Positions 1 to 9,451 of a DNA stretch of 64,000 bases are shown here, piece after piece. How positions within the stretch are numbered: the first letter of the stretch is position 1; the number at the start of each line of letters is the position of its first letter. A program made the translations under genes and the position numbers. The notes beneath the pieces are model-generated. The model searched no databases, was not told the DNA's origin, and saw only the letters and a program-made list of their open reading frames with translations. The DNA is from an uncultured Desulfobulbaceae bacterium (GTDB taxonomy: Bacteria > Desulfobacterota > Desulfobulbia > Desulfobulbales > Desulfobulbaceae): contig CAMYLK010000001.1 of assembly GCA_947259225.1 (NCBI GenBank), positions 62,001-126,000 of the forward strand. Reading direction: 5' to 3'.

Positions 1-1
1 T

Positions 2-205
2 GTTGGCTGGGCAGGAGATGTAAAATATATGGACCTGGAATTTGATAAATGCCTTCTCATGAAAATTCCTGTTACAGTGTCAGAATCAAAAGGTGACTGG
101 ACGCTCTGGTGGGTTCCACATCCACACATAGGCGGGAAACCATCCACGTATTTCAGCATCAGCATTCAAGTAGATAGTGCAAAATGTAAAGTGTTTGAAT
201 TGTAA
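2..205 (+). CDS. C-terminal end of an unidentified protein (partial)
   Basis: An open frame enters the window at its left edge and ends at a TAA at 203-205, giving 67 residues. It is rich in Trp and beta-branched residues and ends in a segment ending KVFEL. I do not recognise the family. There is no in-window start, so it is a fragment of a gene that begins upstream. Confidence 0.55.
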   Translation, partial: VGWAGDVKYMDLEFDKCLLMKIPVTVSESKGDWTLWWVPHPHIGGKPSTYFSISIQVDSAKCKVFEL

Positions 206-229
206 TTTTTCATTCATCTAAAGAGGTAA

Positions 230-469
230 TTGTTGAAACTGAAGAGCAGGGTTGTGGACGCTCTTATAGGGCTCGGCGTAGCAATGGTATCGATGCCTGT
301 CGCGGTTGTTCTAACCATCCTGCTTGTCCCGTTCTGGTCCTGGATTGAATCTGTATCAGGTATTGAGTCACTCGGTCATTCAGGACCGTCCGAATGGTGT
401 TATCTTATTATATATCTGCTTGTGGTGATTATCTGCGGATGGCTCTGGTCATTACTGAAAACAAAATAA
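230..469 (+). CDS. small two-helix membrane protein, unknown function
   Basis: 79-residue ORF with two hydrophobic helices (about residues 12-36 and 57-74), so probably an inner-membrane protein. There is no ATG; TTG codons at 230 and 233 could start it, and the AAGAGG at 221-226 fits the second slightly better. It follows the partial gene by only 24 nt and may be co-transcribed with it. No family recognised. Confidence 0.5.
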   Translation: MLKLKSRVVDALIGLGVAMVSMPVAVVLTILLVPFWSWIESVSGIESLGHSGPSEWCYLIIYLLVVIICGWLWSLLKTK

Positions 470-510
470 AAATAACAATTTATTCTGGTTCGGGGGGCAG
501 TCCCGATTTT

Positions 511-951
511 CTATTTAGCAAGGAATCGATCTAGCTGATTAGCAAAGTTCTGCCGGTTTTTCTGGCTGAGAGTGGACGGTCCACCAGTATTCACCCCGGT
601 ATTCCGCAGCTCGTCCATGAAATTACGCATGGCTAAGCGCTCTTCGATATTTTCTTTGGAGTAAAATTCTCCACGAGGGTTCAGGGCGTGGCCGTCCTGG
701 GTGATCACCTGGGAAGCCAAGGGTATGTCGGCGGTAATGACCAGATCACCGGGGGCCATTTTATGGACTATTGTACTGTCTGCCACATTGAATCCTGCTC
801 CCACCCGTAGCGAACTGATATATTGTGACGGAGGGGTCCGCAGCAAGGAATTAGCAACAAGGATGAGGGGGGTCCGTGTGCGTTCGGCAGCACGAAAAAG
901 TATTTCTTTGATTACTTTGGGGCACGCATCGGCATCAACCCAGATATGCAT
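511..951 (-). CDS. yaiI: YaiI/YqxD family protein (UPF0178, DUF188)
   Basis: 146 residues, the usual length of the family. The N-terminus has the diagnostic WVDADACP segment, followed by ITADIPLA and a C-terminal region with GPSTLSQ and [10 protein letters not shown], all typical of UPF0178. The family has a PIN-like fold with clustered Asp residues and is presumed to be a nuclease-like protein, but its substrate is not established. It stands alone on the minus strand, downstream of the helicase gene. Confidence 0.9.
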   Translation of the reverse strand: MHIWVDADACPKVIKEILFRAAERTRTPLILVANSLLRTPPSQYISSLRVGAGFNVADSTIVHKMAPGDLVITADIPLASQVITQDGHALNPRGEFYSKENIEERLAMRNFMDELRNTGVNTGGPSTLSQKNRQNFANQLDRFLAK

Positions 952-1023
952 ACTTCTCGTTTCCGGTCAGTAGTTATCAGAAAATAACGTTGAATGGAGA
1001 TGAGTCAAAATACCTTCTCTCGA

Positions 1024-2394
1024 TTATCGGGTATGAGCGGAGCGTGATCCTTTGGGAGAAGAATAACGTCGTGGTTTCTTTCTTCTTGGTGATTTTTTAA
1101 AAGGTCTGTTTTCTTTTTTTGCAGGCGGCAAGGGGCTGAGAAGCTCTTCCGGCGGGGTGGAACAGGGGAGTTTGGCCTCGATATATTCCTCAATATCCAT
1201 CAGGGCAAAAGCCTCCTGCTCATCAGCAAAACTGACCGATATTCCGGATGCCCCTGCCCGGGCAGTACGGCCAATGCGGTGTACGTAGTTTTCCGGTTCT
1301 TCCGGCAGGTGAAAGTTGATCACATGGCTGATGCCTTCAACATGGATCCCCCGGCCCGCGACATCAGTAGCGACCAGGACCTTGTATTTGCCGGCCCGGA
1401 AATCTTCCAGCCTTTTCATACGCTTATACTGGGGAACATCCCCTGAGAGCATGGCACAGTTAATTCCATATGCCTGCAGCTTTCTATACAGATCGCGGGT
1501 TTCATCCTTGCGGTTGCAGAACACGATGCTGCGTTCAAAAGTGTTATGGTTGATCAGGTTGTAGAGCAGGGTAAATTTTTCCTTCACCGTAACCATGTAG
1601 ACAATCTGCTCCAGGCTGTCAGCGGTCATCTGCTCCGCCTGGACCTTGACCCTGATCGGGGTATTGGTCCACTGGTCAGACAGGCGAAGCACCTCAGGGG
1701 TCATGGTGGCGCTGAAAAACAGGGTCTGGCGGGCGGTCTTGGGCGGCGTGTTGTGCACAATAGTCCGGATATCCGGGATAAAGCCCATGTCCAGCATGCG
1801 GTCGGCTTCGTCAATGACCAGGGTCTGCACCTTGTTGAGATGAATAACCTTCTGGCGCATGAAGTCCAAAAGCCGGCCAGGGGTTGCCACCAGTATGTCC
1901 ACCTGTTTATTGGTAAACTGTTTACGTTGCTCCTTGCTGGCAATCCCTCCATAGGCGGAGGCAATAGTAAGCGATGAGAACCGGGCCAGGCCCAATGCAT
2001 CTTTTTCTATCTGACAGACAAGTTCGCGGGTCGGAGCCAGGATAAGCGCCTGGGGACTTCCCGGTCTGTTTTTTTCCGGTTTATTCTGCATGAGCAGGCG
2101 GGTCATAATACTGATGAGGAACGCTGCACTTTTACCGGTACCGGTCTGTGACTGTCCGGCAGCATCGCTGCCGTCAATAACCTGTGACAGGATCGCTTCC
2201 TGGATCGGCGTACAGTGCTCGAAACCGAGCTCCCTGGTTGCATCCAGGATTTCACTGGGCAGGCCAAGATCCTCAAAGCGGGTTATTCCTGTTGGAGTCG
2301 ATGCCGGAGTGTTTTCCGGTATCACGATGGTATTGTCTTCTGTGTTTATTACTGCGGAGTCCTTCGTGGACTCAGTCATGCTCATTTGGGTCAT
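1024..2394 (-). CDS. rhlB: DEAD-box ATP-dependent RNA helicase, RhlB-like
   Basis: 456 residues. Q motif CTPIQ near residue 61, motif I SQTGTGKS (82-89), PTRELVCQI (about 121), DEAD (195-198), SAT (228-230), ATDVAGRGIH and HRIGRTARAG in the second RecA domain. A Lys/Arg-rich tail of about 30 residues follows, as is common for RNA-binding RhlB/RhlE-type helicases. It would unwind structured RNA in the cytoplasm, in decay or ribosome assembly. Start chosen at the ATG preceded by AAGGA about 6 nt upstream. Motif I ends in Ser rather than Thr, which is conservative. RhlB versus RhlE assignment is by resemblance only. Confidence 0.92.
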   Translation of the reverse strand: MTQMSMTESTKDSAVINTEDNTIVIPENTPASTPTGITRFEDLGLPSEILDATRELGFEHCTPIQEAILSQVIDGSDAAGQSQTGTGKSAAFLISIMTRLLMQNKPEKNRPGSPQALILAPTRELVCQIEKDALGLARFSSLTIASAYGGIASKEQRKQFTNKQVDILVATPGRLLDFMRQKVIHLNKVQTLVIDEADRMLDMGFIPDIRTIVHNTPPKTARQTLFFSATMTPEVLRLSDQWTNTPIRVKVQAEQMTADSLEQIVYMVTVKEKFTLLYNLINHNTFERSIVFCNRKDETRDLYRKLQAYGINCAMLSGDVPQYKRMKRLEDFRAGKYKVLVATDVAGRGIHVEGISHVINFHLPEEPENYVHRIGRTARAGASGISVSFADEQEAFALMDIEEYIEAKLPCSTPPEELLSPLPPAKKENRPFKKSPRRKKPRRYSSPKGSRSAHTR

Positions 2395-2789
2395 GTGTTT
2401 CCTTTTGTATTCTTTACTCTACGAGTTTTCTGCTGTTTCTGCTTTGCGGGTGCACCTGTTCCAATTGCCAGCAGGATATCTTTTTTTGGATATATCCGAT
2501 GGCCATCCCTGTGGTGCTTGCCGCCATACTCATTTGTTGGCATGGGCAGAAGCGAAATATATTGTTCTTTCTAAGTAATCAGCAGAAACTTTAACGACGT
2601 TCTCAACTTGGGAAGGGAGTAAAGAGGATCGGTAGGGAAAACTCCATAGGAGTGGCTGACACTTTGCCTATCTATAAATACCAACATACTTCATTTTAAT
2701 CGTAATTACGACTATTTTTTAATCATTCGTGAAAAAAGCTCTTGGCAAGGTAAAAATTTAGAATGAAGAATTAAAGAGTTTGATTCATT
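2395..2789. other. intergenic region, helicase leader side
   Basis: About 395 nt between the end of hipA and the start of the helicase gene. Open frames here on the plus strand are fragmentary and lack start signals. The half next to the helicase is GC-mixed and could be a long 5' leader; the half near hipA is AT-rich. No RNA family or operator was recognised. Confidence 0.4.
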
Positions 2790-4022
2790 TCAGGAGGGAA
2801 GGTCTGCCTGCATGGTTCGGAACCCGTCGAAACACCAGCGTACGGATTCAACGTCTTCAGGGATGACACCGGATTTTTCCAGGACGCTTTCCCAATCAAT
2901 CAACGCGTCACGTATTTTCCTGATAATGTTGAGGGCCTCCTCCCTTGTCAAGCTGAACCGCTCGTGTTGGCTTAACAGGTTTTCAAACGTAGCCTCTGAA
3001 CCCTGAGTACCAACCTGCAGGGAAAGATGGAAGGTATCTGATGATTTTATGCGGGCCGGTATGGGGACTATATCAAAGGCGGGAGATAGCGACCAGCCGT
3101 CGCTGTAAAGAAATCCGTGGTTGCGCAGATGATCGTCCTCATTGCGTACATGCATATTGAAAGCCATCCGGCGGAAGAGTTCATGATGGTCCCGGCGAAC
3201 ATGTTCGACAAATCTGCGCATCAGGGTCGCGGTATGCGGATAGGAGCCCTGTTCCAGTTCATCGATATCAAAATTGCTGAGCGCGAAGGCGCTGAGAAAG
3301 GGGAGACGCGCACCCCGGTCGCGGTCAAATCGTTTCACCAGGTACACTTTACGATCGGCGATGTGTTCTAAGGCGATTTCAGGAACGCTGATGCCGGATT
3401 TTCCTGCCAGACTCATGGTGGCAAATTCCAGGGCAGGGTATTTCACCATTGTTTTAGTGCTTTCAAACTTGGCTATCCAGTCTTCGCCATTGATTCGGAC
3501 CGGGCATTTCGGCTGGGCACCACCCAGGGAAGTCCCCTGTTTGAGCAGATAAAGGACCTCTGGTGACAGGGGTTCTTCATTCACTGCCCGGTCAAAGGCT
3601 TCCGCCACCGTATTTAAATCATCAATTGACACCGGTTCTTCCTTCCTGGAAGCCGGGCTGGCAGGTGATGTCCCCAGGGAAAGAGCCCCGACTGCCTGGG
3701 TTGAGGCCATCTCCAGGAGTTCATGATCTTTCAGGGTGCCGAAGGGAACACTCTGCTGCTTAGCCAGGACAAATCTGCCCCAGCTGTCTGGAAGCAGGTC
3801 ACCCAAAGTGCCGAATATGCCTTTGTTTTTTTTAGTGACATAGTCCTGCGGGGCAAGGGGGAGGTTGACCGGGTCCAGAGCTATGGCGCCTCTTCGTTCC
3901 AGGTAACGGTTTCCGTAACGGAATCTGCCGACTCCCAGGTCATGATCCAGGGTGAATAAACCGGCGGGCACCGCCTCTTTTTCCCCGGGCAGGTCGATGA
4001 AAACGACTCTTTCAAAAGTCAA
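2790..4022 (-). CDS. hipA: HipA-family serine/threonine kinase toxin
   Basis: 410 residues, close to the usual HipA length. N-terminal subdomain about 1-110, then SLGGAQPK with the catalytic-core WIAKFES segment (ATP-binding Lys), YLVKRFDRD, the catalytic loop RNEDDHLRNH and SPAFDIVP, which carries the metal-binding Asp. Members phosphorylate translation factors (GltX in E. coli) and cause growth arrest. It overlaps the antitoxin gene by 11 nt, the standard hipBA coupling. All key residues appear present, so it is probably active. Confidence 0.93.
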   Translation of the reverse strand: MTFERVVFIDLPGEKEAVPAGLFTLDHDLGVGRFRYGNRYLERRGAIALDPVNLPLAPQDYVTKKNKGIFGTLGDLLPDSWGRFVLAKQQSVPFGTLKDHELLEMASTQAVGALSLGTSPASPASRKEEPVSIDDLNTVAEAFDRAVNEEPLSPEVLYLLKQGTSLGGAQPKCPVRINGEDWIAKFESTKTMVKYPALEFATMSLAGKSGISVPEIALEHIADRKVYLVKRFDRDRGARLPFLSAFALSNFDIDELEQGSYPHTATLMRRFVEHVRRDHHELFRRMAFNMHVRNEDDHLRNHGFLYSDGWSLSPAFDIVPIPARIKSSDTFHLSLQVGTQGSEATFENLLSQHERFSLTREEALNIIRKIRDALIDWESVLEKSGVIPEDVESVRWCFDGFRTMQADLPS

Positions 4023-4341
4023 ACTTTTTCTCCTTCTTCATGCGAATCCTTTTTGGAAGCCGCTGTTTGTCAAGGGTCAGGCCGATGATATCATCTTCAG
4101 GTTCGGCAAAACGCAATGAATCCTCAAGCTGATAAACATCAAGGGCAGCGAGGAAGGTACCGATTTTGACGGACGGGTCCCCTGTTTCCATCCGGCGCAC
4201 GGAAGACTCGGATGTGCCGGTCATCTCTGCTGCCTGCTTCACGGTTTTCCGCCGCCGCTTTCTGGCCAGCTGCAGATTGCGGCCTATCTGTTGCAACCGC
4301 TCCTGCATTCCAGGCGAAAGAATTTCATTTTTTTTGTTCAC
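4012..4341 (-). CDS. hipB: HipB-like helix-turn-helix antitoxin
   Basis: 109 residues with an XRE-type helix-turn-helix about residues 14-70 (QQIGRNLQLAR, then QAAEMTGTSESSVRRMETG). It sits immediately upstream of and overlaps hipA, so it is the presumed antitoxin and autorepressor of the operon. The C-terminal tail is Lys/Arg-rich and could contact HipA or be protease-labile. The operator would lie in the AT-rich stretch at about 4342-4380. Confidence 0.9.
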   Translation of the reverse strand: MNKKNEILSPGMQERLQQIGRNLQLARKRRRKTVKQAAEMTGTSESSVRRMETGDPSVKIGTFLAALDVYQLEDSLRFAEPEDDIIGLTLDKQRLPKRIRMKKEKKFDF

Positions 4342-4526
4342 ACTTGACCGTTTAGTTCGATTTTATTGTTCATATATGAATTATTATGCCGTGACTGGGA
4401 TAAAATGTAAACATATTTTTGAGAAAGGGATAAAAAGGCTTTTCCAAACCACAGGGAATTTATTAATGATGAAGAATACAGTGTGAAAGACCTGTGCAAT
4501 TTAAATGAAGGTTTGTTTGATGATTT

Positions 4527-5279
4527 ATGAGTGATTTTGAGAAATTTAAAGAAGTTCTTGTGAAGAGTACAAGGGTAGTCGGTTTCACAGGAGCAGGGAT
4601 AAGCACCGAATCCGGGATCCCTGATTATAGAAGCCAGGGAGGTATCTGGGATAAATTCCAGCCGGTGTATCTTGATGAGTTTATCTCTGACGAGAGCAAG
4701 CGGCTTCTCTACTGGCAGCGGAAAAAAGTGCTCTGGCAGGGCATAAGAGATGCCAGACTAAGCAGGACCCATGTTTTTTTCAAAGATCTTTACGATAAGG
4801 GCAGTCTTGTCGGGATGATCACCCAGAATATTGACGGTCTGCATGAGAAAAGCGGTCTCCCAAAAGATATTATTGTTAATCTCCACGGCACAAACCTGGA
4901 GGTCATCTGTCTTGAGTGCGGAGACATTACTCCGGCCAATCAAACTCTTGATGATCTTAACCTGGATAATGGGGTGCCACTTTGCGAGAAATGCAATGGC
5001 CTATTGAAGCCAAACACCATTTCCTTTGGTCAGAGTCTTGTTGCAGAAGATATACAGCGTGCCGAGGAAATGGCCCTGTCGTGCGATTTGATGATTGCCG
5101 CCGGCTCAACCCTTCTGGTTCAGCCAGCTGCTTCGTTTCCTGTTATTGCAAAGAATAACGGAGCAGTGCTGGCTATCATAACAAAATCAGACACTCCCTT
5201 AGATGATAACGCAGATTTTGTTTTTCATGAACAGCTTGGTGGGTTTATAGATAGGGTTAAAAAAGGGGATGGATTTTAA
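4527..5279 (+). CDS. cobB: Sir2-family NAD-dependent protein deacylase
   Basis: 250 residues. The NAD-binding motif GAGISTESGIPDYRS is at about 21-35, TQNIDGLHEKSG at about 98, catalytic His in NLHGTN, and a zinc ribbon with two CxxC-type pairs (CLECG and CEKC). This is a full-length bacterial sirtuin that removes acyl groups from lysine using NAD. It is divergent from hipBA. Its last codons overlap a hairpin that looks like the terminator of the opposite-strand cytochrome gene. Confidence 0.95.
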   Translation: MSDFEKFKEVLVKSTRVVGFTGAGISTESGIPDYRSQGGIWDKFQPVYLDEFISDESKRLLYWQRKKVLWQGIRDARLSRTHVFFKDLYDKGSLVGMITQNIDGLHEKSGLPKDIIVNLHGTNLEVICLECGDITPANQTLDDLNLDNGVPLCEKCNGLLKPNTISFGQSLVAEDIQRAEEMALSCDLMIAAGSTLLVQPAASFPVIAKNNGAVLAIITKSDTPLDDNADFVFHEQLGGFIDRVKKGDGF

Positions 5280-5289
5280 TCCCATCCCC
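5259..5289 (-). terminator. intrinsic terminator of the split-Soret cytochrome gene
   Basis: Reading the minus strand, GGGGATGG (5289-5282) pairs with CCATCCCC (5272-5265), and six T residues follow (5264-5259). The hairpin lies 36 nt past the cytochrome stop codon and overlaps the last codons of the convergent sirtuin gene. On the plus strand no T tract follows, so it should terminate only minus-strand transcription. Confidence 0.7.
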
Positions 5290-5324
5290 TCAGGTCAATC
5301 AGTGTTACAGTACAAAGTTATCTG

Positions 5325-6182
5325 TTATTCAGCATGGTCTGCGGCATGCGGGTGGCACATGTTGCAGTTCATTTTCCCCTGCTGGTTATGATCTTCTTCA
5401 GGACCATGACATTCCAGGCAGGAAGATGTTTGAGCTGAAACAGCCGGTGCAACCGGATTAAATTTTCCGTCCGCGTAATCATTCAGCATCATGACCGTCT
5501 GCATGGCAACTCTGCCTGCCACCTTGGCACAGCGGTCCTTTCTTTCCTTGGTCCCTATTTCGGTATCGGCCTCCAGTGTCCAACCGGATACCGAGACATG
5601 ACACAGGGGTGAATTCGGAACTTTTCTTACCTGGTTAGGGTACTTGCAGAAAGAGTCGAACTGGGCCGTGGGATGATTGAACGAAGCGTACCAGTTGATC
5701 AGATCGGAGATCATCTTGTTATGGGTTTTGTTATCATCCTTGGCCACCAGGTTGATGATTGCCGAGCAGGCGCCGATGGAACCGCACAACGTACCCTGGC
5801 CCGCATAGCCGCCTGCCGCGTGGTGAAACATATCATCAGAAAGAGTTGTGTAAGGGTAACCGACGTTTTCCTTCAAAAGGCTGAGGACCCCCAGCCATGC
5901 ACCGGAACCTCAGCCGCCTTTAGCGAGGTAGTTTTTGTACCCCCTTTTACCAGCCTCCTTGGGATCCAGTTTGACATATTTCCACGGCAGGGCAGGCGCC
6001 TCAGGTACGGCAGTCGCGTTTGCATTTTTCTCTGTAAACAGACTGCCTCCTGCCGCTACCACTAAACCTCCCATAGCAGCACAGCCGGCAGTATTAAGAA
6101 AACCACGGCGGGAAATGTCTTGCACCTTCCCGTCTTGCTCTGTTGTGTTTTTTGGTGGATACTCGTGCGATTTTCCGGTCAT
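5325..6182 (-). CDS. split-Soret cytochrome c, candidate selenoprotein (in-frame UGA as Sec91)
   Basis: 285 residues when the UGA at 5912-5910 is read as selenocysteine. A twin-arginine signal (SRRGFLN, 24-30) exports it. The segment GG-U-GSGAWLGVLSLL then GTLCGSIGACSA matches the C_GCAxxG_C_C/split-Soret fold, where relatives have Cys at the UGA position. Two haem motifs, CLECH (255-259) and CNMCH (273-277), give the expected diheme protein. The UGA is the only internal stop and both halves are in one frame. The start is the ATG with AAGGAG 9 nt upstream; an ATG 48 nt earlier lacks a ribosome site. It is probably a periplasmic electron-transfer or redox protein. Confidence 0.85.
5879..5912 (-). 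promoter_or_regulatory. SECIS-like hairpin downstream of the cytochrome UGA
   Basis: In the mRNA the UGA is followed by 19 nt and then a six-nucleotide loop GGGUCC, closed by the stem GGCUGG/UCAGCC (5896-5879). An outer UUCC/GGAA pairing with a symmetric internal loop may extend it. Bacterial SECIS elements have an apical loop starting with G about 16-37 nt after the UGA, so geometry and loop both fit. Confidence 0.75.
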
Positions 6183-6804
6183 TTCATTTTTCTCCTTTTT
6201 TGTAGTGTTATGGGGAGCAGGAGGTGTCATGAAGCCTGTGTTGTTACATTTACCTCTGAAACTCAGGCTTCATGTATTCCTGCAGATGGACTGAAAAATG
6301 CTTCAATATTATGGTTATTATCCGGCTGGTCCGTTGCGTTTTATTTCTCCTGAAAAGTAATCCCTCTTTGTTGTGTGGTAGTCTAACTTCATACAGGATT
6401 GCCCGGGTTTAAATCACTGTCGCAGCACCCCATGACGAAACTTGAGTATGAGTTTGGTTGTTAATGTTTTGTAAAAGATAGAAATTGTTTTTTATACAAT
6501 CGGTGCAGTTAATGCAACAAAAAGAGGAAAATATAATTTCCGTTATACGGAACACCAGCTGTCCGATTTGGACGGAACTCAGAACATGTCTATTACGACA
6601 GTGCGCGGGTTGAAGAGGTATTTTGCTAAATGGGAAAAGGTGTCTGCATGAATGTAAGGTTATAGTACATTTTCTTCATCTGTCTGAGGAACCGAAGCAG
6701 CAGGTGGCTCCGAATCCATGCATACGTCTCTATATGTCGAGAAAAAAGACGCCTGGTCATTTGGTTCTTGGGAAGGCATTTTTGAAATCTCACCTTCCGG
6801 CGGC
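6183..6804. other. intergenic region with two inverted repeats upstream of the split-Soret gene
   Basis: About 620 nt with no supported gene. It contains a perfect 11-bp inverted repeat, CATGAAGCCTG at 6228-6238 with its complement at 6264-6274, within the probable leader. It also contains a 15-nt palindrome, TTCCGT-TAT-ACGGAA, at 6538-6552. Either could be an operator for the cytochrome gene. Short open frames here lack start signals and are not credible. Confidence 0.5.
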
Positions 6805-9111
6805 TTAACCCTCCTGCCCCTCATCAAGTATTTTTCTGACAATAATAACTAAGCTTCGCTGATCATAAGGCTTCATTATGAATTCCTTAATGCCAAGTGC
6901 GTTGGCCTCTTCCTTGGAAGACACCTTTGTGCTGAAACCTGTACAGAGGACTACGGGTTTACCAGGCCTGATTTTATGTATTTCAGCAGTCAGTTCCGTA
7001 CCCGACATTTCCGGCATTGATTGATCGGTGATCACGAGATCAATTTCGTCAGGAAAGCTTTTGAAAAAACCAAGAGCTTCAATGCTGTTTGTTTTGGTAG
7101 TCACGTTATATCCCTGTTGCTCTAATATAGCTCTTCCCAGTTCATTTATCCCTTTCTCATCATCAACCAGAAGAATCCGTTCTGTGCCGGTTGGCAGGGA
7201 CTCCTGGGTTTCATGTATTATTGCTTCTACACTTTCCACTACAGGGAGATATACGTTAATCACACACCCCTTTCCCGGTTCACTGTCAACTTTAATCATG
7301 CCCCGGTGCGACATTACTATGCCGTGTACCATTGACAGTCCCATTCCAGTCCCAACACCGACATCTTTGGTTGTGAAAAAAGGGTCAAATACCCGATCGA
7401 TAATTTCAGGATCCATACCTGTACCGGTATCATTTACAGTCAATTCAGCATAGGGGCCCGGCAGCATGTCCGGTCGGTGGGCCATGTCCTTTTCCTTGAG
7501 AACGGTCTGTTTGAGACTGATTACAAGGTTTCCCTTTTCCTGCATGGCATGGACGGCATTCGTACATAGATTTATCAATATCTGGTGGATCTGGGTCGGG
7601 TCAACTATGATTGTTCCACATTCAGTGTCGATATTTTCCTGTATATCTACCGTCGCCGGGATGATTGAGCGCAACATATTGATTGTATCTTTGACAATAA
7701 GATGAGGCCTCACCGGCTGAAAATTCTGTTCAACTTTTCTGCTGAAAGACAGAATCTGCTTGACGAGATCTTTGGCTCGCCTTGAGGCCTTTATCACTTC
7801 ACCCAGTTGTTCTTGTGTTTTGGTATCAGCAGGCTTGCTCAATTTAACTAATTCTGTGTTGCCGATTATTATGGTCAGTATATTATTAAAGTCGTGTGCT
7901 ATACCACCGGCAAGGGTGCCGATCGATTCAAGCTTATGGGCCTGTCGTAACTGGGCTTCGAGATGCGCTTTTTCATGTTCAGTTTTTTCACGTTCATGAA
8001 TTTCAGCTTCCAGCACTTCTTTGGCCCGGGAAAGCTCTTTGGCGTGAAGCCGAGCTTTTTCAATACGGTCCAGGAGAAAGACGAAATAGGAAACGAGAAA
8101 AACGAAAAAAAGAAATATGGCGCCTGGTACACCCCACGCCTGCCATGTTTTGAATTTGAGTATAAACTCGGGTGTCGGCACGCCATATACTTTCCATATC
8201 CTGTCAGCAACACGTACGTCTAAGCTGTAATAATAGTCTTGGGCTATCTTTTCCTCATCCGGATTATACTCATAAGGTTCAATCCTTGTGCGGGATGCAT
8301 GAAAGGCAAGAAAGCGTTTATCAGTGTTCTTCTCGCTCTCATCGTAAATATACAAATCAATTCCCTGTGGAGATAATACCGATAAGGAATCCTCCAACAA
8401 ATGACCCACACGAAATACTCCGAGCACAAAGCCGATAAGTGCTTTTCGTCGGGCTTTAACAGAATCTATTTGCAGTTTATTGTTATAAATCGGCAGGAAA
8501 ATAAGAAAGGCGGACTGTTCTCCTGTTTCCTGAACCAGGGTAATTCGTGATGTGGCTACCACCTTTCCGGTGTCCATGGACAAGCGTAGAGCTTCAAGGC
8601 GTACTGGATCGGATCCCAGATCATATCCCAGAGCCAATTCGTTACCTGCCAGGGGTTCAATATAATAAACAGGGAAATATTCATCACGTTCCCGGGCAGG
8701 AACCATAACCCCCTGTTTTTTTCTTTCAGTGATTTGGTATTTCGATAATCCATCCTGCTGGGCTGATTCTTCGTAAAGTTTTCGCTCTGCGTTAAGTATT
8801 CGTGGTATCCATTCCAGAGCCAGGACGGCAGGTTGATGCGAGAGAACCGTCTGGCAGAACCTGTGAAATTCCTGCCGCTCTACTTTTTCAGAAGCGTTGA
8901 AGAATGCCTCGATTGATAACATTTCATCTATATTGTCCTCAACTAACTCCTGAAAAGTGAATATTCGATCTTCAGTCCTCTCCTTTAAATTAGAGGTGAG
9001 TTTTTCAAGTTCAACATTTTTATATGCGACGTGAGCGGCGTAAGTCAGAACAAGCCCGAAAAGGCTCAGGAATACGAGGAAAACAAAGTGTTTTTTTCTC
9101 AGAAGAAACAT
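6805..9111 (-). CDS. CHASE1-type hybrid sensor histidine kinase with receiver domain
   Basis: 768 residues. There is an N-terminal membrane helix (about 10-28), a periplasmic CHASE1-like domain with the family pattern LSHQPAVLALEWIPRI, and a second helix (about 328-350). A coiled coil and a HisKA box GGIAHDFNNIL follow. The ATPase domain has NLCTNAVHAM, DTGTGMD and GTGMGLS, and a C-terminal receiver has LVDDE and ITDQSMPEMSG. The ligand of CHASE1 here is unknown; the domain is generally taken to sense small molecules. No response regulator is adjacent, so output probably passes through a phosphotransfer partner elsewhere. Confidence 0.9.
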   Translation of the reverse strand: MFLLRKKHFVFLVFLSLFGLVLTYAAHVAYKNVELEKLTSNLKERTEDRIFTFQELVEDNIDEMLSIEAFFNASEKVERQEFHRFCQTVLSHQPAVLALEWIPRILNAERKLYEESAQQDGLSKYQITERKKQGVMVPARERDEYFPVYYIEPLAGNELALGYDLGSDPVRLEALRLSMDTGKVVATSRITLVQETGEQSAFLIFLPIYNNKLQIDSVKARRKALIGFVLGVFRVGHLLEDSLSVLSPQGIDLYIYDESEKNTDKRFLAFHASRTRIEPYEYNPDEEKIAQDYYYSLDVRVADRIWKVYGVPTPEFILKFKTWQAWGVPGAIFLFFVFLVSYFVFLLDRIEKARLHAKELSRAKEVLEAEIHEREKTEHEKAHLEAQLRQAHKLESIGTLAGGIAHDFNNILTIIIGNTELVKLSKPADTKTQEQLGEVIKASRRAKDLVKQILSFSRKVEQNFQPVRPHLIVKDTINMLRSIIPATVDIQENIDTECGTIIVDPTQIHQILINLCTNAVHAMQEKGNLVISLKQTVLKEKDMAHRPDMLPGPYAELTVNDTGTGMDPEIIDRVFDPFFTTKDVGVGTGMGLSMVHGIVMSHRGMIKVDSEPGKGCVINVYLPVVESVEAIIHETQESLPTGTERILLVDDEKGINELGRAILEQQGYNVTTKTNSIEALGFFKSFPDEIDLVITDQSMPEMSGTELTAEIHKIRPGKPVVLCTGFSTKVSSKEEANALGIKEFIMKPYDQRSLVIIVRKILDEGQEG

Positions 9112-9451
9112 GGAAACGAAGACTTATGTAATAAATCAGGCTCTATTCTTTTCTCGTGATAAATCCAACCACTTAGACAGCACATTACTACCGACGCCTT
9201 TAAGTATAATAGACCGCTCAGAAATATTGGTCAAATTAACCCAATAATGAAAAATTCAGGGATACAAAACCTGCTAACATAATTTTCAGCGGTCTTTGCC
9301 AATTAAAAGAAATAGTTGCGGCCCTATGACAAGAGAGTTTTGGTCGAAAGTGAGGTGTGGAAAAGAATCAAATTCTCAGGACAGTTCATGAGTCGACGCC
9401 TACACAAATTCTTAACTTAATGGGGTGCTCAGCAAGCGACAATGTGATTGG
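9112..9451. other. intergenic region, nothing recognised
   Basis: 340 nt between the methyltransferase stop and the kinase start, both on the minus strand. AT-rich near the kinase gene. No RNA gene, repeat or clear promoter seen. Confidence 0.4.

Noticed and set aside
2184-2594. Plus-strand frame with a hydrophobic stretch opposite the helicase start
   Set aside because: Overlaps a clear conserved gene on the other strand and lacks a ribosome site.
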